In this document: positions 24,420-33,390 of the stretch, in pieces
Layout of the letters: every line of letters starts with the position of its first letter
How positions within the stretch are numbered: the first letter of the stretch is position 1
NCBI RefSeq assembly: GCF_015207705.1
Contig: NZ_JADEWI010000068.1
Span: 1 to 37,648, forward strand
Length of the DNA stretch: 37,648 bases
DNA from: Nostoc sp. LEGE 06077
GTDB lineage: Bacteria > Cyanobacteriota > Cyanobacteriia > Cyanobacteriales > Nostocaceae
Direction of reading: 5' to 3'
Position numbers and translations under genes: made by a program
Notes under the pieces: model-generated
Seen by the model: the letters and a program-made list of their open reading frames with translations, nothing else
The model's database searches: none
Told to the model about the DNA's origin: nothing

Positions 24420-25445
24420 TTAAATACTTGTTAAAAAAATAGGTTGTCCGCCTTGATTGAGAGATGTGGTTAAAGCCGCCAGAATTTTGACTAACTCTGT
24501 ACCCACCCAACCCGATGATACAACGGGAGGCTGATGATGGAGTATAGATTGAATAAAGCGATCGCACACTTGTTGTAATGGTTCCCCTGGCTGTAATTCC
24601 ACTACTTCGCGGCTTTGATTTACAGGGATAAAATGATTCTCCTGGCGTTCAAACTCACCATGTAATAAAGTTAACGGCGCAGTAGGAGACATTTCATCAA
24701 AAATCAAACTACCAAGACTACCGACAACGGCTAATCGCCTTTGTTTATCTGAGTTAAGCCAGCACAGATGAATATATGCTTGAAAGTTATTTGGATATGT
24801 CAGCGTTACCCAGACTAAATCAGCTAAACCAGATGGTGAGTTTTCTGCTGTTTGCAACCAAACTGTTCCCGTTGCTTGTACCTTTACAGGTACTTGACCC
24901 AACCAGTTGTTAAAAATCGCAATATCATGAATCGCTAAGTCCCATAGTGCATCCACATCTTGACGGACTGGCCCTAAATGGGTGCGCGAAGCATAGCCAT
25001 AACGTAATTCACCTAATTTATTAGCCTTAATTACTGCGTTTCCGGCTGTCACCGCTGGGTGAAATAAATAGGTATGGTCAACCATCAAAATTAACTGCTG
25101 TAACTCTGCTAATAGACAAAGTTCCTCACATTCTTTGGGGTCTAGAGTTAAAGGCTTTTCGGCTAAAACATGGTATCCCTGCTGGAGAGCATCTTTAATT
25201 AAAGGATAGTGAGTAGTGGCTGGTGTGGCGATCGCCACTGCGGTCAAATCTGGGATTTCCTTTAAATCTTGCCATTGAGTTGTTAATAATACACTTTCAT
25301 CCAAATTAAATTGCTGCTTAACGGCTGTTAATCTTTCTGCATGGGGATCTACCACCGCCACCACATTAACTTGGGGATGCGCTAAAAAATTCCGCAGTAA
25401 ATGTACGCCCCAACGCCCAACCCCAATAACTGCGATTTTAATCAT
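24420..25445 (-). CDS. Gfo/Idh/MocA family NAD(P)-dependent oxidoreductase
   Basis: This is a dehydrogenase of the sugar/inositol/biliverdin reductase superfamily. The N-terminal Rossmann domain shows IAVIGVGRWGVHLLRNF (4-20) with GVGRWG, ATPATTHYPLIKDALQ, and the catalytic EKP (96-98) in LAEKPLT. The C-terminal alpha/beta domain binds the substrate and has VDHTYLFHPA followed by DLAIHDIAIFNNW, like members that act on nucleotide sugars. The 341-residue length is normal. The substrate cannot be assigned. The ATG is at 25445. It is a single gene on the minus strand, divergent from the DUF928 gene. Confidence 0.88.
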   Translation of the reverse strand: MIKIAVIGVGRWGVHLLRNFLAHPQVNVVAVVDPHAERLTAVKQQFNLDESVLLTTQWQDLKEIPDLTAVAIATPATTHYPLIKDALQQGYHVLAEKPLTLDPKECEELCLLAELQQLILMVDHTYLFHPAVTAGNAVIKANKLGELRYGYASRTHLGPVRQDVDALWDLAIHDIAIFNNWLGQVPVKVQATGTVWLQTAENSPSGLADLVWVTLTYPNNFQAYIHLCWLNSDKQRRLAVVGSLGSLIFDEMSPTAPLTLLHGEFERQENHFIPVNQSREVVELQPGEPLQQVCDRFIQSILHHQPPVVSSGWVGTELVKILAALTTSLNQGGQPIFLTSI

Positions 25446-25715
25446 TGGTTAATCGTCAAAAGTCAATAGTCAATAGTCAGCGCTAAAACTGCGATCGTCA
25501 ACAGTAAAGATGCCAAGTTTGAATTACTATTGAGTTCACCTATTTATACATCAGCTTTCAGTACTTTTTAGTGAGTGCAAATTCTGAGATTATTTTTGGG
25601 AACACTTAGATTTAGCTGACTGCTGAATACCAGGTCTTACTAAATTCCTGGAACAGGCTCGTACGTAAAAATTTATCAGTTTTGGTAAATCTAAAACCAA
25701 GGCACTATCATCAAT

Positions 25716-26489
25716 ATGAAATGGATTAAATCATCTGTAAGTTTTGCAGTCTTTTCAATACTGTGTTTATATGTTCTGCCAATTTCTGGTCTTACAGCAC
25801 AGGTAAAAGCTGAATCTTCCCCCAAATCACAAGTATGGCAAATTAGCCAAGCATTTAAGCCACCAAAAAGAGGAGACCCACCTGCAAGTGCAGGAGGCTC
25901 AACTCGTGGTTCTGCTTGTTTGAAAGGGAATAAAAAACTTGTTCCTTTCTTACCTCCCAATAAATTAGGGTTGACATTAGCTGAACGCCCGACATTTTTT
26001 TGGTTTGTTCCCCAATCTTTAGTCAAAACAGCCAAGTTTATTCTCTTAACTGATAAAGATGAGAACTCTCTATATGAAACAACTTTGACACTACCAAATC
26101 AATCTGGAATTATTAGTTTTACACTCCCTAATACTGCACCAGAACTGAAAGTTGGTAAAACTTACCATTGGTATTTGACAATTGTTTGCAATTCTCAAGA
26201 TTCCAGTACAAATCCTTGGGTAGATGGTTGGGTAGAACGCACGGAAGCAGAAGCCTCGTTGTCAGAAGATTTAGCAAAAGCGCAACCTCACAAGTTACCT
26301 AGTCTTTATGCAGAAGCTGGAATTTGGTATGAAGCATTGGCTACTTCAGCGCAGTTACGCCGCACTGATCCGAAAAATTTGCGAGTCAGAATGAATTGGT
26401 GGACATTATTGAAATCAGTGAAGCTGACTCCACTAGCTTCTGAAAAATTTATTGACTGCTGTACCAGTGAAAAAGTGAGTAGGGAGTAG
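25716..26489 (+). CDS. DUF928 family exported protein
   Basis: DUF928 is a cyanobacterial exported family of unknown role, often next to CHASE2-domain genes, as here. The 257 residues begin with a signal peptide (MKWIKSSVSFAVFSILCLYV... to about residue 28, with a possible AQVKA cleavage site). The family's PPKRG...GSTRGSACL segment follows at about 47-68, then LTLAERPTFFWFVPQS and YHWYLTIVCN. The stretch DPPASAGGST replaces the usual Arg/Gly-rich link and is encoded by an imperfect palindrome, so a small repeat may have inserted in frame. The ATG is at 25716. It is 69 bp upstream of the cyclase gene and probably co-transcribed with it. Confidence 0.82.
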   Translation: MKWIKSSVSFAVFSILCLYVLPISGLTAQVKAESSPKSQVWQISQAFKPPKRGDPPASAGGSTRGSACLKGNKKLVPFLPPNKLGLTLAERPTFFWFVPQSLVKTAKFILLTDKDENSLYETTLTLPNQSGIISFTLPNTAPELKVGKTYHWYLTIVCNSQDSSTNPWVDGWVERTEAEASLSEDLAKAQPHKLPSLYAEAGIWYEALATSAQLRRTDPKNLRVRMNWWTLLKSVKLTPLASEKFIDCCTSEKVSRE

Positions 26490-26494
26490 AAGTC

Positions 26495-26552
26495 AAAAGA
26501 CAAAAGGCAAAAGTTAAAATTCCTATTTTGCCTTTTAACTTTTAACTTTTTT
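26495..26552. repeat. Inverted low-complexity repeat (AAAGGCAAAAG)
   Basis: The 69-bp gap between DUF928 and the cyclase is made of AAAAGGCAAAAGTTAAAA followed by its inverse TTTTGCCTTTTAACTTTT. The AAAAGTTAAAA/TTTTAACTTTT arms can form a hairpin. The same AAAGGCAAAAG words fill the kdpB-kdpG gap at about 12756-12786. Confidence 0.65.
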
Positions 26553-26558
26553 AAATTT

Positions 26559-28790
26559 ATGATTTGGTCAAAGCTTAAACCGCAAATTTGGCAATGGCGT
26601 GGTGTTTTATTTGCTGTTCCTAGTGTGACAGCTTTAGTAATTGGACTGCGGTTAACAGGATGGCTGCAATTGGTGGAATTAGCCGCATTAGATCATTTTT
26701 TTCAGATGCGTCCATTAGAATCAGTTGATAGCCGGATTGTGATAGTTGAAGTTAATGAAGCAGATATCCGCCAGCAAACGCAGTGGCCGATGACCGATGC
26801 AGCTTTAGCGAGTGTATTAGAGAAAATTAACCAACAAAAACCTAGAGCGATCGGTTTAGATATTTATCGTGATTTACCTGTCAATCCTGGTCATCAAGCT
26901 TTAGTTAAAATATTTGCATCTACGCCTAATATAATTGGGGTGGAAAAAATTTCTGATACTGCTGATAGTTCTGCCGTGAATGCGTCTCCAGTGTTGAAGC
27001 AACGCGGTCAAATTGGATCAAATGACTTGCCCATAGATGGGGATGGCAGAATTAGAAGAGGATTGCTTTACGTTAATTTAAAAAATGACGAAGTTCTCGC
27101 AAGCTTTGCACTGAAGTTGGCTTTGCTGTATTTAAAACCGGAAGGTATTACAGACAAGCCATCAGCTAATAACCCTAATTATTTGCAGTTAGGTAAAGGT
27201 ATTTTCCCAACTTTTGAAGCTAATGATGGCAGTTATATTCAAGCTAATGCTGGTAGTTATCAAGTGCTGCTCAACTATCGAGGAAGAATACAACAGTTTC
27301 AAAAAATCTCTTTGACACAAGTCCAACAAAATCGCATTCCGCCAGATTTAATGCGGGATAAGGTGGTACTAATTGGGGCAACTGCTGAAAGTTTAAAAGA
27401 TTTATTTTATACGCCATATAGTAGTAATGTTTTTGCTGAACCAGAACGCATGGCTGGTGTAACTATTCATGCAAATTTGATTAGTCAAATTTTGAGTGCA
27501 GCTATAGATGGCCGTCAACAAATTCAGAGTTTTCCTGACTCTTTAGAATATCTGTGGATTTTGAGTTGGTCGATCGCAGGTGCAACTTTATGTTGGATAC
27601 AACGCCACAATAGTTATCAAAAAATCCGCTTGCCGATCAATGTAGTATTAACCAGTGGGACTTTAGTTGGTAGTAGTTTCGTCGCTTTTTTAGCTGGTTG
27701 GTGGATTCCAGTTGTACCATCATTCTTGGCTTTAGCAGGTTCCGCGATCGCCGTTACCCAATACATTGCGGAAAGTGCAACGGGTATGCGGAAAACTTTT
27801 GGCCGCTACCTCACAGACGAAGTAGTCTCTAATTTACTCGAAAATCCTGCTGGCTTAAAAATTGGTGGCGATCGCCGCAAAGTTACGCTGCTATTTTCTG
27901 ATTTACGTGGATTCTCGGCCATGTCGGAACAATTGTCACCAGAAGAAGTTGTGACAATTCTCAATTTTTACTTGGGAACGATGACCGAAGTCATTAATCA
28001 GTACAAAGGTACGATTAATGAATTTATGGGTGATGGTATCTTTGTCATATTTGGTGCGCCGATTAACCGTCCTGATGATTCCGAAAGAGCGATCGCTTGT
28101 GCTGTGGCGATGCAGTTAGCAATGCAGCAAGTCAATGAACACAATAAAAAAATGAATCTCCCCATCCTGGAAATGGGAATCGGAATTAATACAGGTGAGG
28201 TGGTTGCTGGTAATATTGGTTCCCAAAAACGCGCTCAATATACAGTGATTGGTAGCCATGTTAATTTGGCTTCTCGTGTAGAAACTTATACTGTAGGTGG
28301 ACAAGTTTTAATTTCCGAAAATACCATCAAGGATGCCCACATCAAACTGCACATTGGCAGCCAAATGCAAATCCAGCCGAAAGGTATCAGAGAACCGATT
28401 ACTATTTACGAAGTTTGCGGTGTTGGTGGTCAATATAACTTGTTCTTGCCCAACGACGATGGGGAAATGGTGACTCTAACTCAGCCAGTTTTAGTAGAGT
28501 ATACCGTTCTACAGGGTAAACAAGCATCTGGCACAGCATTTAACGGGGAATTGATTAGCCTTTCAGAAAAAGTTGCCCAAATGCGATCGCTCAATTCCTT
28601 AGAAATCTTAAATAATCTCAAACTTAAATTACTCAATACCGAACTCAGCACCGAAGAAGATATTTACGCCAAGGTGATGAAAAAATCTGACATTGACGAA
28701 CATATTGTGACAATTCGGTTTACATCATTGCCACCCAAAGCGATCGCAGTTCTAGAGTCAATAGTCAATATTCAAACTCCAGAATCCTAA
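26559..28790 (+). CDS. CHASE2-domain class III nucleotide cyclase
   Basis: This is a membrane cyclase of 743 residues. After one N-terminal TM (about 16-33) comes a CHASE2 sensor domain outside the membrane (about 45-320: IVIVEVNEADIR, PRAIGLDIYRDLP, RDKVVLIGATAESLKD). Three TM segments at about 332-346, 360-378 and 382-402 precede the class III catalytic domain (about 435-625). Metal ligands are D448 (LLFSDLRGFS) and D492 (FMGDGI), and the RNA-like purine-binding YTVIGSHVNLASRVE (561-575) supplies N569 and R573. The residue that usually selects ATP (Lys) is Glu (E488), as in guanylyl cyclases, and the second selector is T562. It may thus make cGMP, or be of relaxed specificity. It is probably an operon with DUF928. 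Confidence 0.88.
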   Translation: MIWSKLKPQIWQWRGVLFAVPSVTALVIGLRLTGWLQLVELAALDHFFQMRPLESVDSRIVIVEVNEADIRQQTQWPMTDAALASVLEKINQQKPRAIGLDIYRDLPVNPGHQALVKIFASTPNIIGVEKISDTADSSAVNASPVLKQRGQIGSNDLPIDGDGRIRRGLLYVNLKNDEVLASFALKLALLYLKPEGITDKPSANNPNYLQLGKGIFPTFEANDGSYIQANAGSYQVLLNYRGRIQQFQKISLTQVQQNRIPPDLMRDKVVLIGATAESLKDLFYTPYSSNVFAEPERMAGVTIHANLISQILSAAIDGRQQIQSFPDSLEYLWILSWSIAGATLCWIQRHNSYQKIRLPINVVLTSGTLVGSSFVAFLAGWWIPVVPSFLALAGSAIAVTQYIAESATGMRKTFGRYLTDEVVSNLLENPAGLKIGGDRRKVTLLFSDLRGFSAMSEQLSPEEVVTILNFYLGTMTEVINQYKGTINEFMGDGIFVIFGAPINRPDDSERAIACAVAMQLAMQQVNEHNKKMNLPILEMGIGINTGEVVAGNIGSQKRAQYTVIGSHVNLASRVETYTVGGQVLISENTIKDAHIKLHIGSQMQIQPKGIREPITIYEVCGVGGQYNLFLPNDDGEMVTLTQPVLVEYTVLQGKQASGTAFNGELISLSEKVAQMRSLNSLEILNNLKLKLLNTELSTEEDIYAKVMKKSDIDEHIVTIRFTSLPPKAIAVLESIVNIQTPES

Positions 28791-28870
28791 AACACCTAAT
28801 TTCATACTTCAGACTTCATAAGAAATAGATATTATAGAAAAGTAGACAAAACTTAAAAAATATTCATCAA

Positions 28871-30268
28871 ATGCTCATTGACTCCTCTGGCTTGTCCAAG
28901 GTCAAAGACTCAGTAAGAGAAAAAATCTTCTTCGGCCATGAACCCAGTGCCGAGTTAATTGCTATTCTGAGCGTCTATTTTGTCCAAGGGATTTTAGGAC
29001 TGGCGCGTTTAGCTGTTAGCTTTTTCTTAAAAGATGAATTATTGCTGAGTCCGGCTGAGGTATCGGCAATGTTGGGAGTTGTCGCCATACCTTGGATGAT
29101 TAAGCCATTATTTGGCTTTATGTCCGATGGCTTACCCATTTTTGGCTATCGTCGCCGTCCCTACTTAATATTGTCTGGCATACTCGGAGCTATTGCTTGG
29201 GTGAGTATGTCCACAATCGTTCATAGTAGGTTAGCAGCAACCGCAGCGATCGCCCTCAGTTCCCTAGCCGTAGCCGTTAGTGATGTCATAGTTGATTCCC
29301 TAGTTGTAGAACGAGCCAGAGTTGAATCTCAAGCCGATGCAGGTTCACTACAATCTCTCTGCTGGGGTGCAACTGCATTTGGAGGTTTAGTCACAGCATA
29401 TTTTAGCGGGATGCTGCTGGAGCATTTCACTACTCGCACAATATTTTTAATTACCGCTACCTTTCCTTTAATTGTTTCGGGAGTCGCTTGGTTAATTGCT
29501 GAGTCTCCTGTTAATAAAGATACTAACGATCCTGATAACGCTAACTCTCTGAGTGTTAAGCATCAACTCAAACAACTACGCCAAGCCGTCAGCCAAAAGA
29601 CAATTTGGCTACCAGCCGCCTTCGTTTTCATTTTACAAGCTACCCCAACCGCTGAATCTGCCTTTTTCTACTTCAGCACCAACGAACTCCACTTTGAACC
29701 AGAATTTTTAGGCCGAGTCCGCCTAGTAACCAGTCTCGCTTCTTTATGCGGCATTTGGATTTTTCAACGCTTTTTGAAAAGCGTCCCCTTCCGCATCATT
29801 TTTGGTTGGAGTACGGTGATTTCCGCAGTTTTAGGCATGACAATGCTGCTGTTGGTCACTCACATTAACCGTAGTTTGGGTATAGATGACCGCTGGTTTA
29901 GTTTAGGAGACAGCCTCATCCTCACCGTCATGGGACAAATCGCCTATATGCCAGTTTTGGTATTAGCCGCTAGACTTTGCCCACCTGGAGTAGAAGCAAC
30001 TTTATTCGCTTTATTAATGTCAGTCTTCAACTTAGCAGGTATGGTTTCCTATGAAGTTGGAGCCATTATCATGCACTGGCTAGGTATCACCGAGAGTAAC
30101 TTTGACTCACTGTGGATTTTGGTAATTATCACAAATCTCAGCACCTTATTACCACTAGCATTTCTGAGTTGGCTACCAAAAGACGATACCCAAACCGAAA
30201 CCTTACCAAGCGAACCATTTTTACCAACTTTAATACTCCCAGAACCAGAATCACAAGTTATTGAATAA
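28871..30268 (+). CDS. Folate/biopterin transporter family (BT1, MFS type)
   Basis: BT1 proteins move folates or pterins across membranes, and the cyanobacterial and plastid forms include tested folate carriers. The 465 residues have about twelve hydrophobic segments. The typical start is FVQGILGLARLAVSFFLKDE, followed by PWMIKPLFGFMSDGLPIFGY and RRRPYLILSGILG (loop 2-3), DVIVDSLVVERARVES, GSLQSLCWGATAFGGL and the later FFYFSTNELHF. The C-terminal tail is polar and acidic. The ATG at 28871 fits; cargo cannot be told from sequence. It is 80 bp after the cyclase, same strand, and 91 bp before the carotenoid oxygenase. Confidence 0.88.
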   Translation: MLIDSSGLSKVKDSVREKIFFGHEPSAELIAILSVYFVQGILGLARLAVSFFLKDELLLSPAEVSAMLGVVAIPWMIKPLFGFMSDGLPIFGYRRRPYLILSGILGAIAWVSMSTIVHSRLAATAAIALSSLAVAVSDVIVDSLVVERARVESQADAGSLQSLCWGATAFGGLVTAYFSGMLLEHFTTRTIFLITATFPLIVSGVAWLIAESPVNKDTNDPDNANSLSVKHQLKQLRQAVSQKTIWLPAAFVFILQATPTAESAFFYFSTNELHFEPEFLGRVRLVTSLASLCGIWIFQRFLKSVPFRIIFGWSTVISAVLGMTMLLLVTHINRSLGIDDRWFSLGDSLILTVMGQIAYMPVLVLAARLCPPGVEATLFALLMSVFNLAGMVSYEVGAIIMHWLGITESNFDSLWILVIITNLSTLLPLAFLSWLPKDDTQTETLPSEPFLPTLILPEPESQVIE

Positions 30269-30359
30269 CGTGATTTAAATCAATTCTGCAATAGACTTCT
30301 TGCAAAAGTAATCATCCTAGCGTCTTTCTTTGCGCCTTTGCGCGAAATAAATCCAAACC

Positions 30360-31865
30360 ATGCAGAATTTAACAAACCAACAAACACCAACCATTCAAAA
30401 ATCCTACACCCGTGAAGATTGGCAGGGAGCCTATCAATCTATCACCCAAGAATATGACTATTGGATTGATGACATAGAAGGACAAATCCCGCCTGAACTC
30501 CAAGGTACGCTGTTTAGAAATGGCCCTGGACTGTTGGATGTGAATGGACAACGCATTCATCACCCCATTGATGGCGATGGAATGATTAGCCGCATCACCT
30601 TTACTGATGGTCGCGCCCATTTCCGCAATCGTTTTGTTCAGACTGAAGACTATTTAGCAGAACAAAAAGCGGGAAAAATTCTTTATCGTGGTGCTTTTGG
30701 AACTCAAAAGCCCGGCGGCTGGTTAGCGAATATCTTCGACTTAAAAATCAAAAATCCTGCAAACACCAGCGTTATCTATTGGGGAGAAAAACTTTTAGCA
30801 CTGTGGGAAGGGAAAGAACCTTATCTTCTTGACCCCTACACCCTAGAAACCTTGGGGAAAGAATATTTCCACGGTTTTTTGTCCGAAGGTCAACCCTTTA
30901 GCGCCCATCCCCGAATTGACCCCAGCAGCTATCAAGATGGCGGCGCACCTTGTCTGGTGAATTTTTCCAGCAACCCAGGACTATCCACCAAAATTAGTAT
31001 TTTTGAACTTGACCAAACAGGTAAGGCTCTCAGAAATCAGGACTACATTATTCCTGGTTTCTGCTTTATCCACGATTTTGTCATTACCCCTAATTACTAC
31101 ATCTTCTTTCAAAATCCTGTCACCTTTAATCCCATATTGTTCGGCTTGGGAATCAGCAGTGCAGCAGAAAGTATCAAGTTTCAGCCCAACAAGCCTACTC
31201 GCATTTTAGTTATTCCCCGCAATCCCCAAACAGGACAACAAAACATCCAAGTTTTAGAAACTCAGGCGGGTTTTATTTTCCATCACGCCAATGCTTTTGA
31301 GGTGGAAAAAGAAGTATTTATTGATACGATTTGCTATGATAATTTTCCTGAGCTAGAGCCTGCAAGCGATTTTCGCCAAGTTGATTTTGAGCAGTTTCCC
31401 CCCGGTAATATTTGGCGGTTCCACCTCAATCTCGATAGTCAGACGGTGCAACGGAAATTAATCACACAAAAAAGTTGTGAGTTTCCTAGCGTCAATCCCC
31501 ACCAAGTTGGACGTTATTATAGGTATTTATATATATCTGCAGCTCATGCAGAGACGGGAAATGCACCGCCACAAGCAATTCTCAAACTTGATTTAGAAAC
31601 GGGAGAAAAACAACTTTGGAGCGATGCACCCCGTGGTTTTGTGGGTGAGCCAATTTTTGTACCACGCCCTGGTGCTGAAAAAGAAGACGATGGCTGGATA
31701 CTCACTTTAGTTTATGATGCAGCCCATCACCGTTCAGATGTGGTGATTTTAGATGCCAGTGATTTATCCAAAGGTGCGATCGCTCGCCTACACCTAAAAC
31801 ATCATATACCCTACGGATTTCATGGTAATTTCACTTCCGAGGTATTTTGCCCAATTGATCCCTAA
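30360..31865 (+). CDS. Carotenoid cleavage oxygenase (RPE65/ACO family)
   Basis: This iron enzyme cuts carotenoids or apocarotenoids with O2. The 501-residue protein is a seven-bladed propeller like Synechocystis apocarotenoid 15,15'-oxygenase. The four iron-binding histidines are visible at H183 (SAHPRID), H238 (FIHDFVI), H308 or H309 (IFHHANAF) and H488 (YGFHGNFTSE). Other family marks are GTLFRNGPGLLD (49-60) and HPIDGDGMI. All needed ligands are intact. Whether the product is retinal or another apocarotenal is not shown by sequence. The ATG at 30360 comes after a TTTGCGCCTTTGCGCG spacer. A strong terminator follows. Confidence 0.92.
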   Translation: MQNLTNQQTPTIQKSYTREDWQGAYQSITQEYDYWIDDIEGQIPPELQGTLFRNGPGLLDVNGQRIHHPIDGDGMISRITFTDGRAHFRNRFVQTEDYLAEQKAGKILYRGAFGTQKPGGWLANIFDLKIKNPANTSVIYWGEKLLALWEGKEPYLLDPYTLETLGKEYFHGFLSEGQPFSAHPRIDPSSYQDGGAPCLVNFSSNPGLSTKISIFELDQTGKALRNQDYIIPGFCFIHDFVITPNYYIFFQNPVTFNPILFGLGISSAAESIKFQPNKPTRILVIPRNPQTGQQNIQVLETQAGFIFHHANAFEVEKEVFIDTICYDNFPELEPASDFRQVDFEQFPPGNIWRFHLNLDSQTVQRKLITQKSCEFPSVNPHQVGRYYRYLYISAAHAETGNAPPQAILKLDLETGEKQLWSDAPRGFVGEPIFVPRPGAEKEDDGWILTLVYDAAHHRSDVVILDASDLSKGAIARLHLKHHIPYGFHGNFTSEVFCPIDP

Positions 31866-31895
31866 TGTATAGATATTGATTTTTCACTGTTTATC

Positions 31896-31925
31896 AACCA
31901 CAGTTCACATCAACTGTGGTTTTTT
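31896..31925 (+). terminator. Rho-independent terminator after the carotenoid oxygenase
   Basis: AACCACAGTT (31896-31905), loop CACATC, AACTGTGGTT (31912-31921): a perfect 10-bp stem running into six T (31920-31925). It ends the carotenoid oxygenase transcript and insulates gdhA. Confidence 0.85.
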
Positions 31926-31942
31926 AAACAAAAAACAAAATT

Positions 31943-31956
31943 GTAACAAAAACTAC
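31943..31956. promoter_or_regulatory. Putative NtcA box (GTA-N8-TAC) upstream of gdhA
   Basis: GTAACAAAAACTAC fits the NtcA consensus GTAN8TAC exactly, 88 bp before the chosen gdhA ATG. A -10-like TATTAT lies at 31998-32003, farther downstream (41 bp) than in standard NtcA-activated promoters (about 22 bp to the -10 region), so a different promoter spacing or a repressor position is possible. This 6-base match is expected by chance several times in 37 kb; its place before a nitrogen gene is what makes it notable. Confidence 0.35.
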
Positions 31957-32044
31957 AGAAATTAATCTTTTTTTGAGCATAGAGGATAAGCTAGGCATAT
32001 TATGTATCCAGTTCGCAAAGATACCGCGATTAGGAGAAACTTTT

Positions 32045-33334
32045 ATGATTGCCACACCGACAATGCCGCTGGAAGCCGCTACTCCAGCGCATATATGCCC
32101 TTTTGATCAAGCTTGTAGCTACTTAGAAGCTGCCGGCAAAGAATTAAGGTTAGACCAAGGTGTATTGGAAATTCTCAGCCACCCGCGCCGAGTGGTGACA
32201 GTTTCCATTCCGATAAAACTAGATAATGGTGAAATACGCGTATTAGCAGGGCATCGGGTACAACACTCGGATATTTTAGGCCCCTACAAAGGCGGAATTC
32301 GTTATCATCCGGCGGTGACACTGCGGGAAGTTTCTGCACTGGCAATGTTGATGACTTGGAAATGTGCGTTGTTGGGTATTCCTTATGGTGGTGCAAAGGG
32401 AGGAATTGCGATCGCCCCAGAAAATTATAGTGTGGGAGAATTAGAACGCATTACCCGTCGCTACACCAGTGAATTAATTAAAGATATCGGCCCTTCCCTA
32501 GATATACCTGCGCCAGATATGGGTACTTCTGCCCGTGAAATGGCTTGGATGATGGATACTTATTCAGTCAATGTTGGTCATGCTGTACCAGGGGTTGTGA
32601 CTGGTAAACCGCTTTCCGTTGGTGGTTCTCTCGGTAGGGAAAAAGCCACCGGACGCGGGACGATGATTATTGTGCGGGAAGCTTTAGCTGACCAAGGTAA
32701 AACTCTAGAAGGACTACGAGTTGTTATTCAAGGTTTTGGTAATGTTGGTGGTGCAGCAGCCGAATTACTCCACCAAGCCGGAGCGAAAGTCATAGCTGTT
32801 TCCACAGCCACAGGTGGGGTATATGCTGCTGATGGGTTGGATATTCCCGCATTAAAAGCTTACGCCGCCGAAAATCATCACAATCTGATTAATTTTCCCC
32901 ATACGAGAGCCATTAGCAATGCTGAATTACTCACTTTACCTTGCGATGTCTTGATTCCGGCTGCTTTAGAAAACCAAATTACGGCGGAGAATGTTGATCA
33001 AGTACAGGCGCAAATTATTGCCGAAGCCGCTAACGGCCCTATAACCCTGGAAGCCAACCGAGTTCTAGAAGCGCGGGGTGTGACTGTGCTACCAGATATT
33101 TTGGCAAATGCTGGGGGTGTGGTGGTGAGTTATCTGGAATGGGTGCAAGGTTTATCTTACCTATTCTGGGATGAAGAACGGGTCAACCGCGAAATGGAAC
33201 AGTTGATGGTGCAAGCTTACCGTCAAGTTATTCAGCAGTCTCAAATGCGACAAGTGCCTCTACGATTAGCCGCTTACACCTTGGGTGTAGGAAGAGTAGC
33301 ACAGGCATTAAGCGATCGCGGTCTTTATCCTTGA
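32045..33334 (+). CDS. gdhA: Glutamate dehydrogenase (Glu/Leu/Phe/Val dehydrogenase family)
   Basis: The enzyme interconverts 2-oxoglutarate plus ammonium and glutamate using NAD(P)H. The 429 residues include the substrate domain GPYKGGIRYHP (79-89) and MTWKCALLGIPYGGAKGGI (103-121) with K106 and catalytic K118, APDMGTSAREMAWMMD, and the nucleotide domain GFGNVGG. The length and sequence suit the hexameric 410-450-residue class. The open frame reaches back to 31973, but ribosome site AGGAG (32032-32036) points to the ATG at 32045, which also gives a normal N-terminus. An NtcA-like site lies upstream. A MITE and a GTAGAGAC hairpin follow. Confidence 0.93.
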   Translation: MIATPTMPLEAATPAHICPFDQACSYLEAAGKELRLDQGVLEILSHPRRVVTVSIPIKLDNGEIRVLAGHRVQHSDILGPYKGGIRYHPAVTLREVSALAMLMTWKCALLGIPYGGAKGGIAIAPENYSVGELERITRRYTSELIKDIGPSLDIPAPDMGTSAREMAWMMDTYSVNVGHAVPGVVTGKPLSVGGSLGREKATGRGTMIIVREALADQGKTLEGLRVVIQGFGNVGGAAAELLHQAGAKVIAVSTATGGVYAADGLDIPALKAYAAENHHNLINFPHTRAISNAELLTLPCDVLIPAALENQITAENVDQVQAQIIAEAANGPITLEANRVLEARGVTVLPDILANAGGVVVSYLEWVQGLSYLFWDEERVNREMEQLMVQAYRQVIQQSQMRQVPLRLAAYTLGVGRVAQALSDRGLYP

Positions 33335-33346
33335 TAATCTGACAAA

Positions 33347-33375
33347 GTAGAGATGTTGCTATGCAACGTCTCTAC
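33347..33375. repeat. GTAGAGAyGTTGC palindrome, upstream of serS
   Basis: GTAGAGATGTTGC-TAT-GCAACGTCTCTAC: a 13-bp stem with one G-U. It is a copy of a palindrome I know to be very frequent in cyanobacterial intergenic DNA, and it lies 12 bp after gdhA, so it may end transcription. A related copy follows serS at 34932-34959. Confidence 0.7.
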
Positions 33376-33390
33376 AAAATTTATTTTGAT

